Shown: piece after piece, positions 25,278-34,397 of the stretch | How positions within the stretch are numbered: the first letter of the stretch is position 1 | How the letters are laid out: every line of letters begins with the position of its first letter | From: Chryseobacterium sp. | Lineage (GTDB): Bacteria > Bacteroidota > Bacteroidia > Flavobacteriales > Weeksellaceae | Direction of reading: 5' to 3' | DNA: 64,000 nucleotides | Assembly: GCA_031286615.1 (NCBI GenBank) | Contig: JAITUA010000018.1 | Coordinates: 62,001 to 126,000, forward strand | The notes under the pieces: generated by a model | Databases searched by the model: none | What the model was told of the DNA's origin: nothing | Seen by the model: the letters and a program-made list of their open reading frames with translations, nothing else | Position numbers and translations under genes: made by a program

Positions 25278-26813
25278 ATGAGATATTATACATTTACTTT
25301 TTTATTTCTTACCTGTTCATTACTCACAGCTCAGACCGCTCCATCCATAGAATGGCAAAAAGCATTGGGAGGAAGCCAAGGCGACGCTGCCTATTCTACC
25401 CAGCAGACTTCTGATGGGGGTTACATCATGGCCGGAACGTCATCATCCAACGACGGAGATGTGAGCGGAAATCATGGCCAAGGAGATGGATGGGTGGTAA
25501 AAATGGATGGCAATGGAAATATAGAATGGCAAAAAGCACTGGGAGGAAGTAATAATGATTTGATCCAGTCTATCCGTCAGACTACAGATGGAGGATACAT
25601 TGTCGCCGGATCTTCCAAATCCAGTGACGGAGATGTTACAATAAACCATGGAAATTTTGATTTCTGGATCGTAAAATTGGATAACTCCGGAAATATACAA
25701 TGGCAGAAATCTTTAGGAGGAAGCGGTGTTGATGAAGCTCAATCTGTTCAGCAGACTGCTGAAGGAGGATATATTGTCGCCGGAATCTCCGATTCTAACG
25801 ATGGGGATGTGAGCGGGAATCATGGAGGACAGGATTATTGGATCGTAAAATTGGATAATACCGGAAATATACAATGGCAGAAGTCATTGGGAGGAAGTGA
25901 CAGCGATCAGGCACTTTCTGTTCAGCAAACTTTTGACGGCGGATATATTATTGCAGGAAATACAGTGTCTACAGACGGGAATATTACCACAAGCTATGGA
26001 AACTATGATTATTGGATCGTAAAACTTGATAACTCCGGAAATATGCAATGGCAAAAAACACTGGGTAATTTTGGTGACAATATGGGATATTCCGCACAAC
26101 AGACTTTCGATGGCGGTTATATTGTGGTAGGTACTTCTTATGATCCTACTAATATTGAAAATGGCCTTCCTGATTATTGGGTTGTTAAATTAAATAATAA
26201 CGGAGTCATCCAGTGGGATAAATATCTGGGCGGAACTGCTCACGATAACGCTATCACAATACGGCAAACTCCTGAATGGGATTATATCGTTGGTGGCTGG
26301 ACCAATTCCAACAACGGACAGGTAACCGGAAATCATGGTTATCTGGATTACTGGATTGTAAAACTGGACAGTAATGGAAATCTGAAATGGGAAAAGACCT
26401 TGGGAGGTCCAAATTTTGAATACTTTAGCTCCATTGAGCTAACCAGCGATAATGGCTACATTGTTTCAGGAAATACTTTTTCTACAGGTGGGGATGTGAC
26501 AGGAAACCATGGAGGTATTGATGCCTGGGTGGTAAAACTAAGCCCGGAACAATTAGGGATCTCAGAAAACCAACCGATAAATAAACCTAACCTCTACCCT
26601 AATCCGGCAAAGGATTTCTTTTATGCAGATCGTCTTCCCAAAGAAACTATTATCAGCATCACAGATATGTCAGGAAGAAAACTTTTTTCTCAAAAATATA
26701 ATGAAGAAAAAATTAAGATCTGTACATCAGCATTCACTGAAGGAATTTATATTGTCCAGATAAAAAACAAAGAAGAAATTATTCTTTCAAAGAAAATAAC
26801 AATCAACCGATAA
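25278..26813 (+). CDS. Secreted beta-repeat protein with T9SS type A sorting domain
   Basis: 511 residues. A signal peptide (about 1-18) is followed by seven tandem repeats of about 58 residues (about 24-430), each opening with a W-Q-K-x-LGG-type strand and holding DGGYI-x-AG and DYWIVKLD-x-GN. Together they suggest a beta-propeller or beta-sandwich array. The C-terminus (about 440-511) has PNLYPNPAKDFFY and ends ILSKKITINR, a type A signal for the type IX secretion system, so it should be exported to the cell surface or medium. The ligand is unknown. It is a single gene. Confidence 0.88.
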   Translation: MRYYTFTFLFLTCSLLTAQTAPSIEWQKALGGSQGDAAYSTQQTSDGGYIMAGTSSSNDGDVSGNHGQGDGWVVKMDGNGNIEWQKALGGSNNDLIQSIRQTTDGGYIVAGSSKSSDGDVTINHGNFDFWIVKLDNSGNIQWQKSLGGSGVDEAQSVQQTAEGGYIVAGISDSNDGDVSGNHGGQDYWIVKLDNTGNIQWQKSLGGSDSDQALSVQQTFDGGYIIAGNTVSTDGNITTSYGNYDYWIVKLDNSGNMQWQKTLGNFGDNMGYSAQQTFDGGYIVVGTSYDPTNIENGLPDYWVVKLNNNGVIQWDKYLGGTAHDNAITIRQTPEWDYIVGGWTNSNNGQVTGNHGYLDYWIVKLDSNGNLKWEKTLGGPNFEYFSSIELTSDNGYIVSGNTFSTGGDVTGNHGGIDAWVVKLSPEQLGISENQPINKPNLYPNPAKDFFYADRLPKETIISITDMSGRKLFSQKYNEEKIKICTSAFTEGIYIVQIKNKEEIILSKKITINR

Positions 26814-26951
26814 AACTTCTTGAAAATATCATAAAATTCATTCACAAACAATCAATAGATTCATGAATCTATAAAGTTTTTAATAATCGAGGCATATGTT
26901 TTGTATGAATTCTACAAAAAAAATACCGTTTAACATTTAAAAACTTTAATC

Positions 26952-27476
26952 ATGGCAGAAGTAATTGCACAAGAAAAACAGGGCAGCAAACAAAAGAAAA
27001 AAATGATCAGAGTAGATATGACTCCTATGGTAGATCTGGGATTCCTATTGATCACTTTCTTTATGTTCACCACCAATTTTACAAAACCTAACGTAATGGA
27101 TTTAGGGCTACCCGCAAAAGATCCAAACCCTCATCCTGTAGATAATCCTGTAATTGGAGATAAAAATCAGATTACATTTATCCTCGGAAAGGACAACCGC
27201 GTATTTTATCATCAAAGCAATGCTACAGATCTGAATTCCGCTAATCTTAAAGAAACCGATTTCAGTGGAATAAAAATTTCAAAAATCATTGCAGAAGCTT
27301 ATAAAAACGCTCCGGCACCTAACAAATTCACAGTGATTGTAAAACCTACGGATGACGCGAATTATAAGAATTTTGTGGATATGCTGGACAATCTTGCGAT
27401 TTCCAAAAAGGAACGATATGGCGTAACTGATATCAAACCTTGGGAAACAAAGATTTATAAGGAATTAACTCAATAA
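26952..27476 (+). CDS. exbD: ExbD, solitary copy
   Basis: 174 residues. The membrane helix holds the essential Asp in MTPMVDLGFLL (about residue 29). The whole chain parallels the exbD at 5530-6096, including MAEV at the start, KPNVMDLGLPAK after the helix, and the YGVTDIKPWE ending. No exbB, tonB or second exbD adjoins it, and a terminator follows. It may swap into the main TonB complex or serve another one. Confidence 0.9.
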   Translation: MAEVIAQEKQGSKQKKKMIRVDMTPMVDLGFLLITFFMFTTNFTKPNVMDLGLPAKDPNPHPVDNPVIGDKNQITFILGKDNRVFYHQSNATDLNSANLKETDFSGIKISKIIAEAYKNAPAPNKFTVIVKPTDDANYKNFVDMLDNLAISKKERYGVTDIKPWETKIYKELTQ

Positions 27477-27481
27477 AACAC

Positions 27482-27510
27482 AAAGGGCATTTTTAAAATG
27501 CTCTTTTTTG
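27482..27510 (+). terminator. Terminator after the solitary exbD
   Basis: Inverted repeat AAAGGGCATT / AATGCTCTTT with one G-U pair, then T tract. Confidence 0.75.
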
Positions 27511-27587
27511 TTTATTTTTGAAAGAAGAAATGAATCTGCAGCAGATAACCTGCTGTATTATTTTTAACCTTCTATAATTTTGGGATT

Positions 27588-28370
27588 ATGCTGAACTTTG
27601 AAAGAACAGGAAACGGAAAAGAAACGTTGGTACTTCTTCACGGATTTATGGAGAATTTATCCATCTGGAGCGATATGGAACATCATCTTTCCAAAGATTT
27701 TTCACTGCTTAAAATTGACCTTCCCGGTCATGGACAGTCAGAAATTTTAGCTGAAGTTCATACTATGGAACTGATGGCTGAGGAAGTAAAAAAAGTTTTA
27801 GATCAGCAAAATTTAGAAAAAGTACATCTTCTGGGACATTCTATGGGAGGATATACTTCACTTGCCTTTGCTGAAAAATATCCCAATTCTTTAAAAAGTC
27901 TCACGTTATTTTTCTCTACTTACTTTCCTGACGATGAAGAGAAAAAACAGCAGCGTATCAAAAGCTATAGAATCATAAAAGATGCATTCGCCCATTATGC
28001 AAGAGCCGGAGTTCCTAATTTATTCAATCCAAATGAAAGAGATATTCTGGAAGGAAAAATAGAAACTGCTCTTGAAACTGCACTATCTACCAACAATCTT
28101 GGAGCACTTGCCTGTGTGAAAGGCATGGTAGAAAGAACCGACAAAAAACATATCCTGGAAAATCTGGAAGCTAAAATATTAGTATTGACAGGAAAACATG
28201 ACAATGCTGTAAAAACAGATGTGATGATAAAACATCTTCCGGACAGAACCAATATCAAATCTTATATTCTGGACTGCGGGCACAACGGACATTGGGAAAA
28301 ACCCGTTATCTGTGCAGAAATCATCAATACGGAACTTCTTCACAACCTTCCTAAAAAACTTGTTTTATAA
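27588..28370 (+). CDS. Alpha/beta hydrolase
   Basis: 260 residues, no signal peptide. The oxyanion-type HGF (LVLLHGFMENLSIW), the nucleophile elbow GHSMGG (about 85-90) and the C-terminal catalytic His (CGHNGHWE) are visible, along with an Asp at the expected place before it (LTGKHDN). It resembles the BioH/MenH-like esterase group; substrate is unknown. The patatin gene begins 74 bases downstream on the same strand. Confidence 0.88.
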   Translation: MLNFERTGNGKETLVLLHGFMENLSIWSDMEHHLSKDFSLLKIDLPGHGQSEILAEVHTMELMAEEVKKVLDQQNLEKVHLLGHSMGGYTSLAFAEKYPNSLKSLTLFFSTYFPDDEEKKQQRIKSYRIIKDAFAHYARAGVPNLFNPNERDILEGKIETALETALSTNNLGALACVKGMVERTDKKHILENLEAKILVLTGKHDNAVKTDVMIKHLPDRTNIKSYILDCGHNGHWEKPVICAEIINTELLHNLPKKLVL

Positions 28371-28444
28371 CATGAGTTTCCTGATGGATTAAAGTCGTGT
28401 TTAATACAAAAAATCCTGTATATTAGTAGAGGATAATTTTGGTA

Positions 28445-29251
28445 ATGGCTTTATTTTCATTCAAAAAAAAGAAACCACCGGCACCACCGGTTATCGGGCT
28501 TACACTTTCAGGCGGAGGAATGCGTGGAATTGCCCATATTGCTGTATTGAAAGCTCTGGAAGAATATAATCTGAAACCTCACATTATCTCCGGAACCAGT
28601 GCAGGCTCTATCATTGGTGCTTTTTATTCTTTTGGAAAAACACCGGATGAAATGATGGAAATTGTAAGACAGACTTCTTTTTTTTCCAGATCAGCTTTAA
28701 AATTATCAAAAAACGGAATTTTCAGCTCCAATTTTATTCTGAAACTGCTTAAAGATTATTTACCGGAAGACAATTTCAATATTTTGGAAATCCCTGTATA
28801 TGTTGCTGCAACAGAGATGACTCATGGTATTGTGGACTTCTTTTCTGAAGGAGAACTTTTCGGGCCATTGCTGGCCTCTTCCAGTGTTCCTTTTATTCTT
28901 CCACCAGTAAGAATAGGGGAAAAAATCTATGTAGACGGCGGTGTTCTCGACAATCTTCCTATTGAGCCTATCATGGATAAATGCAATTTTCTGATTGCCT
29001 CCCATGTGAACTCCATCAGCTACGATCAATTAAACAAAATGAGTCTGATGAAAGAATTCGACAGAATCCTTCACTTGGCCATCGCAAAATCGGTATATTC
29101 TAAAGCAAAATACTGTAATATTTTTTTGGATCCGCCTAAGATGACGAAATACAGTCTTTTCAACAAACGGTATATGGATGAAATGTTTCAGCAGGTGTAT
29201 GAATATACCTGTCAGGAACTTGAAGAGAAAGGATTTCGTAAAAGTGTCTAG
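28445..29251 (+). CDS. Patatin-like phospholipase
   Basis: 268 residues from the ATG at 28445, preferred over a TTG two codons earlier. Ser-Asp dyad: the oxyanion loop GGGMRG (23-28), Ser52 in GTSAG, and Asp164 in VDGG. It is likely a lipid acyl hydrolase. A Lys/Pro-rich N-terminus (FKKKKPPAPP) replaces a signal peptide, suggesting cytoplasmic or membrane-peripheral location. It is convergent with nrnA. Confidence 0.9.
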   Translation: MALFSFKKKKPPAPPVIGLTLSGGGMRGIAHIAVLKALEEYNLKPHIISGTSAGSIIGAFYSFGKTPDEMMEIVRQTSFFSRSALKLSKNGIFSSNFILKLLKDYLPEDNFNILEIPVYVAATEMTHGIVDFFSEGELFGPLLASSSVPFILPPVRIGEKIYVDGGVLDNLPIEPIMDKCNFLIASHVNSISYDQLNKMSLMKEFDRILHLAIAKSVYSKAKYCNIFLDPPKMTKYSLFNKRYMDEMFQQVYEYTCQELEEKGFRKSV

Positions 29252-29287
29252 AATTTGAGAACAGAGAATTTACAGATCTTCACTCTC

Positions 29288-30292
29288 CTATAATCCTTCC
29301 TCTTTTACTTTCTCTTTAAAGTTGGCTATAGTTCCGGATAAAGAGTCTAAAGATTTCCCTCCGGCTGCATTGATGTGCCCTCCACCGCTAAAGTACTTTC
29401 TGGAGAATTGGTTTACATCAACATCATCTTTACTTCTGAACGAAATTTTAACAAAATCCTCATACAAATCTTCCATAAAGAATGCAGACATTTTCACACC
29501 GCCAATACTTAAACCATAGTTTACAAAACCTTCCGTATCTCCTTTCTGGAAACCAAATTCTTTCAATTCGTTTCTTGTAAGGCTTAATACTGCTACCGTT
29601 CCATCATTCACCACTTCTATTCTTCCAAGAACCAAAGCAAGCAGGTGCAGACGGGAAACTGTATTGGTATCCCAGGTATTGGATGTGATCATCGCCGGAT
29701 CTGCTCCATTTTCGATAAGATTGGCAATTATTCTGTGTGTTGTAGCACTGGTAGAACGAAAACGGAAACCTCCTGTATCAGTCATAATTCCCGTATAAAG
29801 ACATTCCGCCATATCCTGATTCACCAGTTTTTCATCATTCATTGCTTCAATAAAATGATAGATCATCTGTGAAGTTGCCGGAATTACGGTATCGGAATAA
29901 ACAAAATCAAATTTTTCCGGCTGTTGGTGGTGGTCAATAAGAATTTTCTTCCCCTGAGCTTTCACCAGCCAGTCTCCTAATAATCCAATTCTTGATGGAG
30001 AATTAAAATCCAGACAGAAAATAACATCTGCTCCTGCAATCATGTCAGATGCCAGCTTTCTTTTATATTCTGCAATAATAACTTTTTTAGACTCCGGCAT
30101 CCATTTCAGAAATTTAGGAAAGTCATTAGGCACAATTACCTCTGCATGAATTCCTTTGGCTTTCAGATAATGTTTCAATCCCAGACTTGAACCAATAGCA
30201 TCTCCATCCGGGTTGTAGTGGGTAAGGATAACTATTTTGCTCTCTTGGGTAAGTAATGTATTGATATCTAAAAGTTCTGCTGGTGTAAACAT
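29288..30292 (-). CDS. nrnA: Bifunctional oligoribonuclease / PAP phosphatase NrnA-like (DHH family)
   Basis: 334 residues. DHH-domain metal ligands His25, Asp29, Asp31, Asp95 and DHH at 120-122 are all present. The DHHA1 substrate domain shows SGGGHINAAGG near the C-terminus. Such enzymes degrade short RNA (2-5 nt) and often 3'-phosphoadenosine 5'-phosphate, and some act on c-di-nucleotide breakdown products. It is a single gene divergent from rpmH. Confidence 0.9.
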   Translation of the reverse strand: MFTPAELLDINTLLTQESKIVILTHYNPDGDAIGSSLGLKHYLKAKGIHAEVIVPNDFPKFLKWMPESKKVIIAEYKRKLASDMIAGADVIFCLDFNSPSRIGLLGDWLVKAQGKKILIDHHQQPEKFDFVYSDTVIPATSQMIYHFIEAMNDEKLVNQDMAECLYTGIMTDTGGFRFRSTSATTHRIIANLIENGADPAMITSNTWDTNTVSRLHLLALVLGRIEVVNDGTVAVLSLTRNELKEFGFQKGDTEGFVNYGLSIGGVKMSAFFMEDLYEDFVKISFRSKDDVDVNQFSRKYFSGGGHINAAGGKSLDSLSGTIANFKEKVKEEGL

Positions 30293-30452
30293 CTGGTGTT
30301 TATTTTCGTTAAAATTAAAGTTTTCAAAGATAGAGCTTTTATATAAATCATTTAAATATTATTTTTGCACAGAGAAATAGTATTCTTATCAGGGGTTTGC
30401 CATTATCCGGTAAAAAAACATTGCATTTAATTTCAAAAAAAAATAATTAAAG

Positions 30453-30483
30453 TTTGTAACTTATAAAAATTTATATATCTTTG
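30453..30483 (+). promoter_or_regulatory. Promoter for rpmH
   Basis: TTTG (30453-30456), 19-base spacer, TATCTTTG (30476-30483). A full consensus match, leaving a leader of about 40 bases. Confidence 0.8.
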
Positions 30484-30527
30484 CAACCTGAAAATTAATA
30501 GATTAATTACGATTTAAACATATAGTA

Positions 30528-30686
30528 ATGAGTAAAAGAACATTCCAGCCATCAGAAAGAAAAAGAAGAAACAAACACGGTTTCAGAGAAAGAATGTCTA
30601 CGCCAAATGGAAGAAGAGTTTTGGCTGCGAGAAGAGCTAAAGGCAGAAAGAGTTTAACTGTAAGTGCTGCACGCGCTAAGAGATAA
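30528..30686 (+). CDS. rpmH: Ribosomal protein L34
   Basis: 52 residues, very basic, starting [19 protein letters not shown] and holding [19 protein letters not shown], the L34 signature. It is a large-subunit protein. In many bacteria it sits with rnpA and dnaA; here it is alone with its own promoter and terminator, between nrnA and ftsE. Confidence 0.97.
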   Translation: MSKRTFQPSERKRRNKHGFRERMSTPNGRRVLAARRAKGRKSLTVSAARAKR

Positions 30687-30710
30687 TCTTTTTATTATCA
30701 TATACAAAAC

Positions 30711-30743
30711 ATGCTTGAGAAGTTCCTTTTCAGGCATTTTTTG
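30711..30743 (+). terminator. Terminator after rpmH
   Basis: 12-bp stem (30711-30722 with 30726-30737, two G-U pairs), TTC loop, T tract. Confidence 0.85.
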
Positions 30744-30805
30744 TTGTTAAAATTTACTAAAATTTAGGCTGAATCAACATCTTTTTCTATTTTTAAAAGT
30801 TGAAA

Positions 30806-30813
30806 TATTTTTG
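30806..30813 (+). promoter_or_regulatory. Promoter -7 element for ftsE
   Basis: TATTTTTG, 26 bases before the ftsE ATG. Confidence 0.5.
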
Positions 30814-30839
30814 CTAGAAACAGCCTTTAAAATTAAATT

Positions 30840-31550
30840 ATGCCACATACAAATATCTCCGGAGACAATATTATAAGTTTACAAAACGCAAAGATTGCGC
30901 AAAAAAACTTCACTGTACTTTCTGATGTAAATCTTAACATTAAAAAAGGTAGATTCTGCTATCTTATCGGGAAAACAGGTTCCGGAAAAAGTTCCCTTCT
31001 GAAAACGCTTTACGGACATATTCCATTAGCATCAGGACACGGAGCTGTTGTAGGATTTGACCTGGCAAAGCTAAAACCTTCTGATATTCCTAACTTAAGA
31101 AGAAAATTAGGAATCGTATTCCAGGATTTCCAGTTACTTTCTGACAGAACAGTTGAAAAAAACCTGAAATTTGTTCTTGAAGCAACAGGCTGGAATGATA
31201 AAGTAAAAATAGAAGACCGTATCAATGAGGTTTTGGGAAGCGTGAACATGAAAAGCAAAAAGCACAAAATGCCACACGAGCTTTCCGGAGGTGAGCAACA
31301 GCGTATTGCCATCGCAAGAGCCCTTCTTAACCACCCGGATCTTATCTTAGCGGATGAGCCGACAGGAAACCTGGATCCTGAAACTTCTAACGAAATTATG
31401 ACGCTATTGAAGCAGGTTGCCCTTGAAAACGGTGCTGCAGTAGTAATGGCGACACACGATTACCACATGATTCAAAACTTCCCTGGTGAAGCTATCAGAT
31501 GTGAAGATGGGAAGGTATCTGTATTGGATACGGCAGAATTGTTTGAGTAA
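30840..31550 (+). CDS. ftsE: FtsE-like ABC transporter ATP-binding protein
   Basis: 236 residues. Walker A GKTGSGKS (44-51), signature LSGGEQQR, Walker [13 protein letters not shown] and the switch His (ATHDYHM) are all intact. With FtsX it couples ATP hydrolysis to activation of peptidoglycan hydrolases at the division site. ftsX is not next to it, as is often the case in Bacteroidetes. Another LolD/FtsE-type ATPase role cannot be excluded. Confidence 0.85.
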   Translation: MPHTNISGDNIISLQNAKIAQKNFTVLSDVNLNIKKGRFCYLIGKTGSGKSSLLKTLYGHIPLASGHGAVVGFDLAKLKPSDIPNLRRKLGIVFQDFQLLSDRTVEKNLKFVLEATGWNDKVKIEDRINEVLGSVNMKSKKHKMPHELSGGEQQRIAIARALLNHPDLILADEPTGNLDPETSNEIMTLLKQVALENGAAVVMATHDYHMIQNFPGEAIRCEDGKVSVLDTAELFE

Positions 31551-31616
31551 GATGAATTAAAAAAATTGAGAGATTAAGAAATTCAGACTTACAGGATTTC
31601 TAACCCTTTCTAATTT

Positions 31617-32309
31617 CTATTTAAAAACATGAAACTCTTTAGTGAGTTCAAGATATTGGTCCGAGTATTGTCTCGGACTTTTTTCTATAATAAAGTCAGA
31701 TTCACAGATTTCTTTTTCTTGTGATGAAAACTCCAGAATCAGCCTTTTAGCTTTTGAGTTTTCAATTCCTTTGATATTAATCCTTCTGTTTAAAAACAGA
31801 TAATTTTCTCTACCTACTGAAATAAAAACTTCTCCTGCTTCAATAGGAATAATGACAGAAAAAATCCCATTTTCAGATAATAATCGAGCTGCATTAGCAA
31901 TTAACTGCCTAAAGTTTAATTCTACAGTCTGGCGTGCAATCTTGTCTTTTTCAGACCCAGATTCTTCAAAATATGGAGGATTGGAAACAATAAGATCAAA
32001 CCGCTCTTCTGTCTCGAAAGTTTTAAAATCCTGATGTTTGTTTTTCAGCCTTGCATAAAAAGGCGCACTTTCAAAATTAAGCTTAGTCAGCGCTGCTGCA
32101 TCTTCATTAATATCCAGTCCCAAAAAATAAGCTTGTGGATTTCTTTGTGCCAGCATTAAGGAAATCAACCCCGTTCCCGTTCCTACCTCCAAAACACTTG
32201 AAGCATCGTCAACATCTGCCAAAGCACCAAGAAGAACACCGTCTGTTCCTACACGAAAGACGTCTTTAGACTGTTCAATTTTAAATTGTTTAAATGTAAA
32301 AGGTTTCAC
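31617..32309 (-). CDS. trmN6: tRNA1(Val) adenine37-N6 methyltransferase
   Basis: 230 residues. Class I methyltransferase with SAM motif LEVGTGTGLISLMLA and the N6-adenine catalytic motif NPPY (SNPPYFEESG). Its short length and FKQFKIEQSKDVFRVGTDGVLLGA start fit the YfiC/TrmN6 family acting on A37 of tRNA-Val. It overlaps the sensor kinase gene by one base, so it lies downstream in that transcript. Confidence 0.9.
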   Translation of the reverse strand: MKPFTFKQFKIEQSKDVFRVGTDGVLLGALADVDDASSVLEVGTGTGLISLMLAQRNPQAYFLGLDINEDAAALTKLNFESAPFYARLKNKHQDFKTFETEERFDLIVSNPPYFEESGSEKDKIARQTVELNFRQLIANAARLLSENGIFSVIIPIEAGEVFISVGRENYLFLNRRINIKGIENSKAKRLILEFSSQEKEICESDFIIEKSPRQYSDQYLELTKEFHVFK

Positions 32310-33763
32310 TATAAATTGGTAGGCAGGGTAATAATGAACGTAGATCCTTTTCCTATTTCAGATTTTACAGATATTTCTCCTTTATAATCTTCAATCATTT
32401 TTCTTACCATAGATAAGCCCAACCCCATTCCACTGCTTTTAGAAGTAAAATTCGGTTCAAAGATTCTTTCGTACATACTTTCAGGAATTCCTATTCCGTT
32501 ATCCTGAACAGAAATAATCACTCTTCTCTGATGCTGTTCCACATCCACATTGATGATTAGTTTTCTCTCATCACTTTCGGCCTGTTTTGCATTGGTAACC
32601 AAATTCGTTATAATCCTGGAAAGATAAATTCTATCCATATTGATCATAATATTGGTCTTATTGGCATGCATAAAGATACTGTCATCATTGAAGACACGAA
32701 GAATATCTTCAACCTCAGTATTCAGATTGATAACCTCATTATTTTTTTCAGGAAGTTTCGCAAACTCTGAAAAGGCTGAAGCTACTGTTGCGATCAGATC
32801 TATCTGATCTACAATTGTTTTACTCATTTGTTTCACCCTTTCTCTGATATTCGGATCTTCAGGATCAAATTTTCTTTCAAAATTCTGGATGGTCAATTTC
32901 ATCGGAGTCAATGGGTTTTTCACCTCATGAGCCACCTGCTTCGCCATTTCTCTCCAGGCTTCTTCAGATGCCTTGAACCTAAGTCTTTCTTTCTGGTCCT
33001 GGATCTGCAGAATCATTCTGTTATAAGCTCTTGCCAAGGCATTCAGCTCATCATTTTTATAATATCTGATAGGTCGCATTTCATTTTCAAATAATGTAAT
33101 ACGGGTAATCATATCAGAGAACTTCGTAATTGTCTTCGCAAGACTGTTAGAAGTCACCCAGCTGATCCAGATACTGAACAGAATAAGAAATATATCGACT
33201 AAAAGAATATATTTTACATATTGATGAAGAACCTCCAGGTAAGCAGATTCATTATGATATAAAGGAATATAGACAATCCCGATGGGTTCCAGCTCATTAT
33301 TTTTCAACAAAAGATATGAAGAAGTAAGTTTAGCATCTTTAGCAGCATCATAATTAACCATATCTACCCTTGCATCAGTAGACAGAATCTTGTTGATGAT
33401 TTCGATAGGAATTGTTTTCTGCTCAACCAAAGCTTCATCTTTATTGGAAAGCAAATAGTTCCCCTTCAGATCGTAAATAAAAATGTCATGCTGATTGATA
33501 TCCGCTATTTCAAAGATTTTATTCCCCAAAACTTCCGGAAGATCTTTTGTTTCAATAAGTGTCTGGCTTACCGCATAGTCAAGATATCTCATGACAGCAT
33601 TCGTCTTATCCTGCATATCGATATTACTTTGCTGAAGAGAGTGATTTCTCAGTACAAAATAAGGAACAAGCGAAGTAGCAACAACACTTAAAAAACATAC
33701 CAGAAGGAAACCGAAAAAAACACGGTTCCTTAAGCTATATCCTTTATATTTATTAATTGACAT
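32309..33763 (-). CDS. Membrane sensor histidine kinase (NtrY-like)
   Basis: 484 residues. Membrane helices near 14-36 and 185-205 flank a periplasmic sensor region of about 150 residues. A HAMP-type linker and a HisKA domain with His279 (HEVKNPLTPMKL) follow, then an HATPase domain with N, G1 and G2 boxes (NLVTNAKQA, VQDNGIGIP, GMGLGLS). No response regulator lies nearby, so it is an orphan kinase. It sits between ribE and trmN6, with one base between it and ribE. Confidence 0.92.
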   Translation of the reverse strand: MSINKYKGYSLRNRVFFGFLLVCFLSVVATSLVPYFVLRNHSLQQSNIDMQDKTNAVMRYLDYAVSQTLIETKDLPEVLGNKIFEIADINQHDIFIYDLKGNYLLSNKDEALVEQKTIPIEIINKILSTDARVDMVNYDAAKDAKLTSSYLLLKNNELEPIGIVYIPLYHNESAYLEVLHQYVKYILLVDIFLILFSIWISWVTSNSLAKTITKFSDMITRITLFENEMRPIRYYKNDELNALARAYNRMILQIQDQKERLRFKASEEAWREMAKQVAHEVKNPLTPMKLTIQNFERKFDPEDPNIRERVKQMSKTIVDQIDLIATVASAFSEFAKLPEKNNEVINLNTEVEDILRVFNDDSIFMHANKTNIMINMDRIYLSRIITNLVTNAKQAESDERKLIINVDVEQHQRRVIISVQDNGIGIPESMYERIFEPNFTSKSSGMGLGLSMVRKMIEDYKGEISVKSEIGKGSTFIITLPTNL

Positions 33764-33764
33764 T

Positions 33765-34349
33765 CTACTTTTTAATTAACCTAGCAATATACTTACCAAT
33801 GATGTCAAATTCAAGGTTAACTTTATCACCAATTTTTAAATGTTTCATATTAGTAAATTCCCATGTATAAGGAATAATGGCTACAGAAAACTGAGCATCT
33901 TCACTTTTGGCAACCGTAAGACTGATTCCGTTTACTGTGATTGATCCCTGAGGCACTGTTACAAAACTTCCGTCATTATCATATTTCATGGTAATAAAAT
34001 AGCTTCCGTCTTTGTTTTCAATCCCCACAACTTCACCGGTTTTATCAACGTGTCCCTGAACGATATGCCCATCCAGTCTTCCATCCATCTTCATACAGCG
34101 TTCCAGATTCACAACAGTTCCCAATTCCCATTTTCCAAGATTGGTTTTTTCCAGAGTTTCGTTGATGGCCGTTACCACATATTGATTGTCTTTTATTTCA
34201 ACAACTGTAAGACAACAGCCGTTGTGTGCAAGACTCTGGTCTATTTTTAATTCGTTTGTAAAGGGGCATGTCAAGGTAAAATCTATATTGCTTCCTTTTT
34301 CTTCAATCTTCTCAATAACACCAACTGCTTCAATAATTCCTGTGAACAT
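33765..34349 (-). CDS. ribE: Riboflavin synthase alpha chain
   Basis: 194 residues made of two similar lumazine-binding halves. The start MFTGIIEAVG, the internal GHIVQGHVDKTGEV and the second-half SITVNGISLTVA are diagnostic. It makes riboflavin from two molecules of 6,7-dimethyl-8-ribityllumazine. It is the first gene of a ribE-kinase-trmN6 run, divergent from pdxA. Confidence 0.95.
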   Translation of the reverse strand: MFTGIIEAVGVIEKIEEKGSNIDFTLTCPFTNELKIDQSLAHNGCCLTVVEIKDNQYVVTAINETLEKTNLGKWELGTVVNLERCMKMDGRLDGHIVQGHVDKTGEVVGIENKDGSYFITMKYDNDGSFVTVPQGSITVNGISLTVAKSEDAQFSVAIIPYTWEFTNMKHLKIGDKVNLEFDIIGKYIARLIKK

Positions 34350-34361
34350 ATTATTTTTTGC

Positions 34362-34391
34362 TAAATTTGTAAATTATAATCTTCAAAGATA
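34362..34391. promoter_or_regulatory. Divergent promoters for ribE and pdxA
   Basis: Plus-strand TAAATTTG (34362-34369) serves pdxA and minus-strand TATCTTTG (34384-34391) serves ribE. The two overlap in the 48-base gap, so the polymerases would compete for space. Confidence 0.6.
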
Positions 34392-34397
34392 ATCAAA

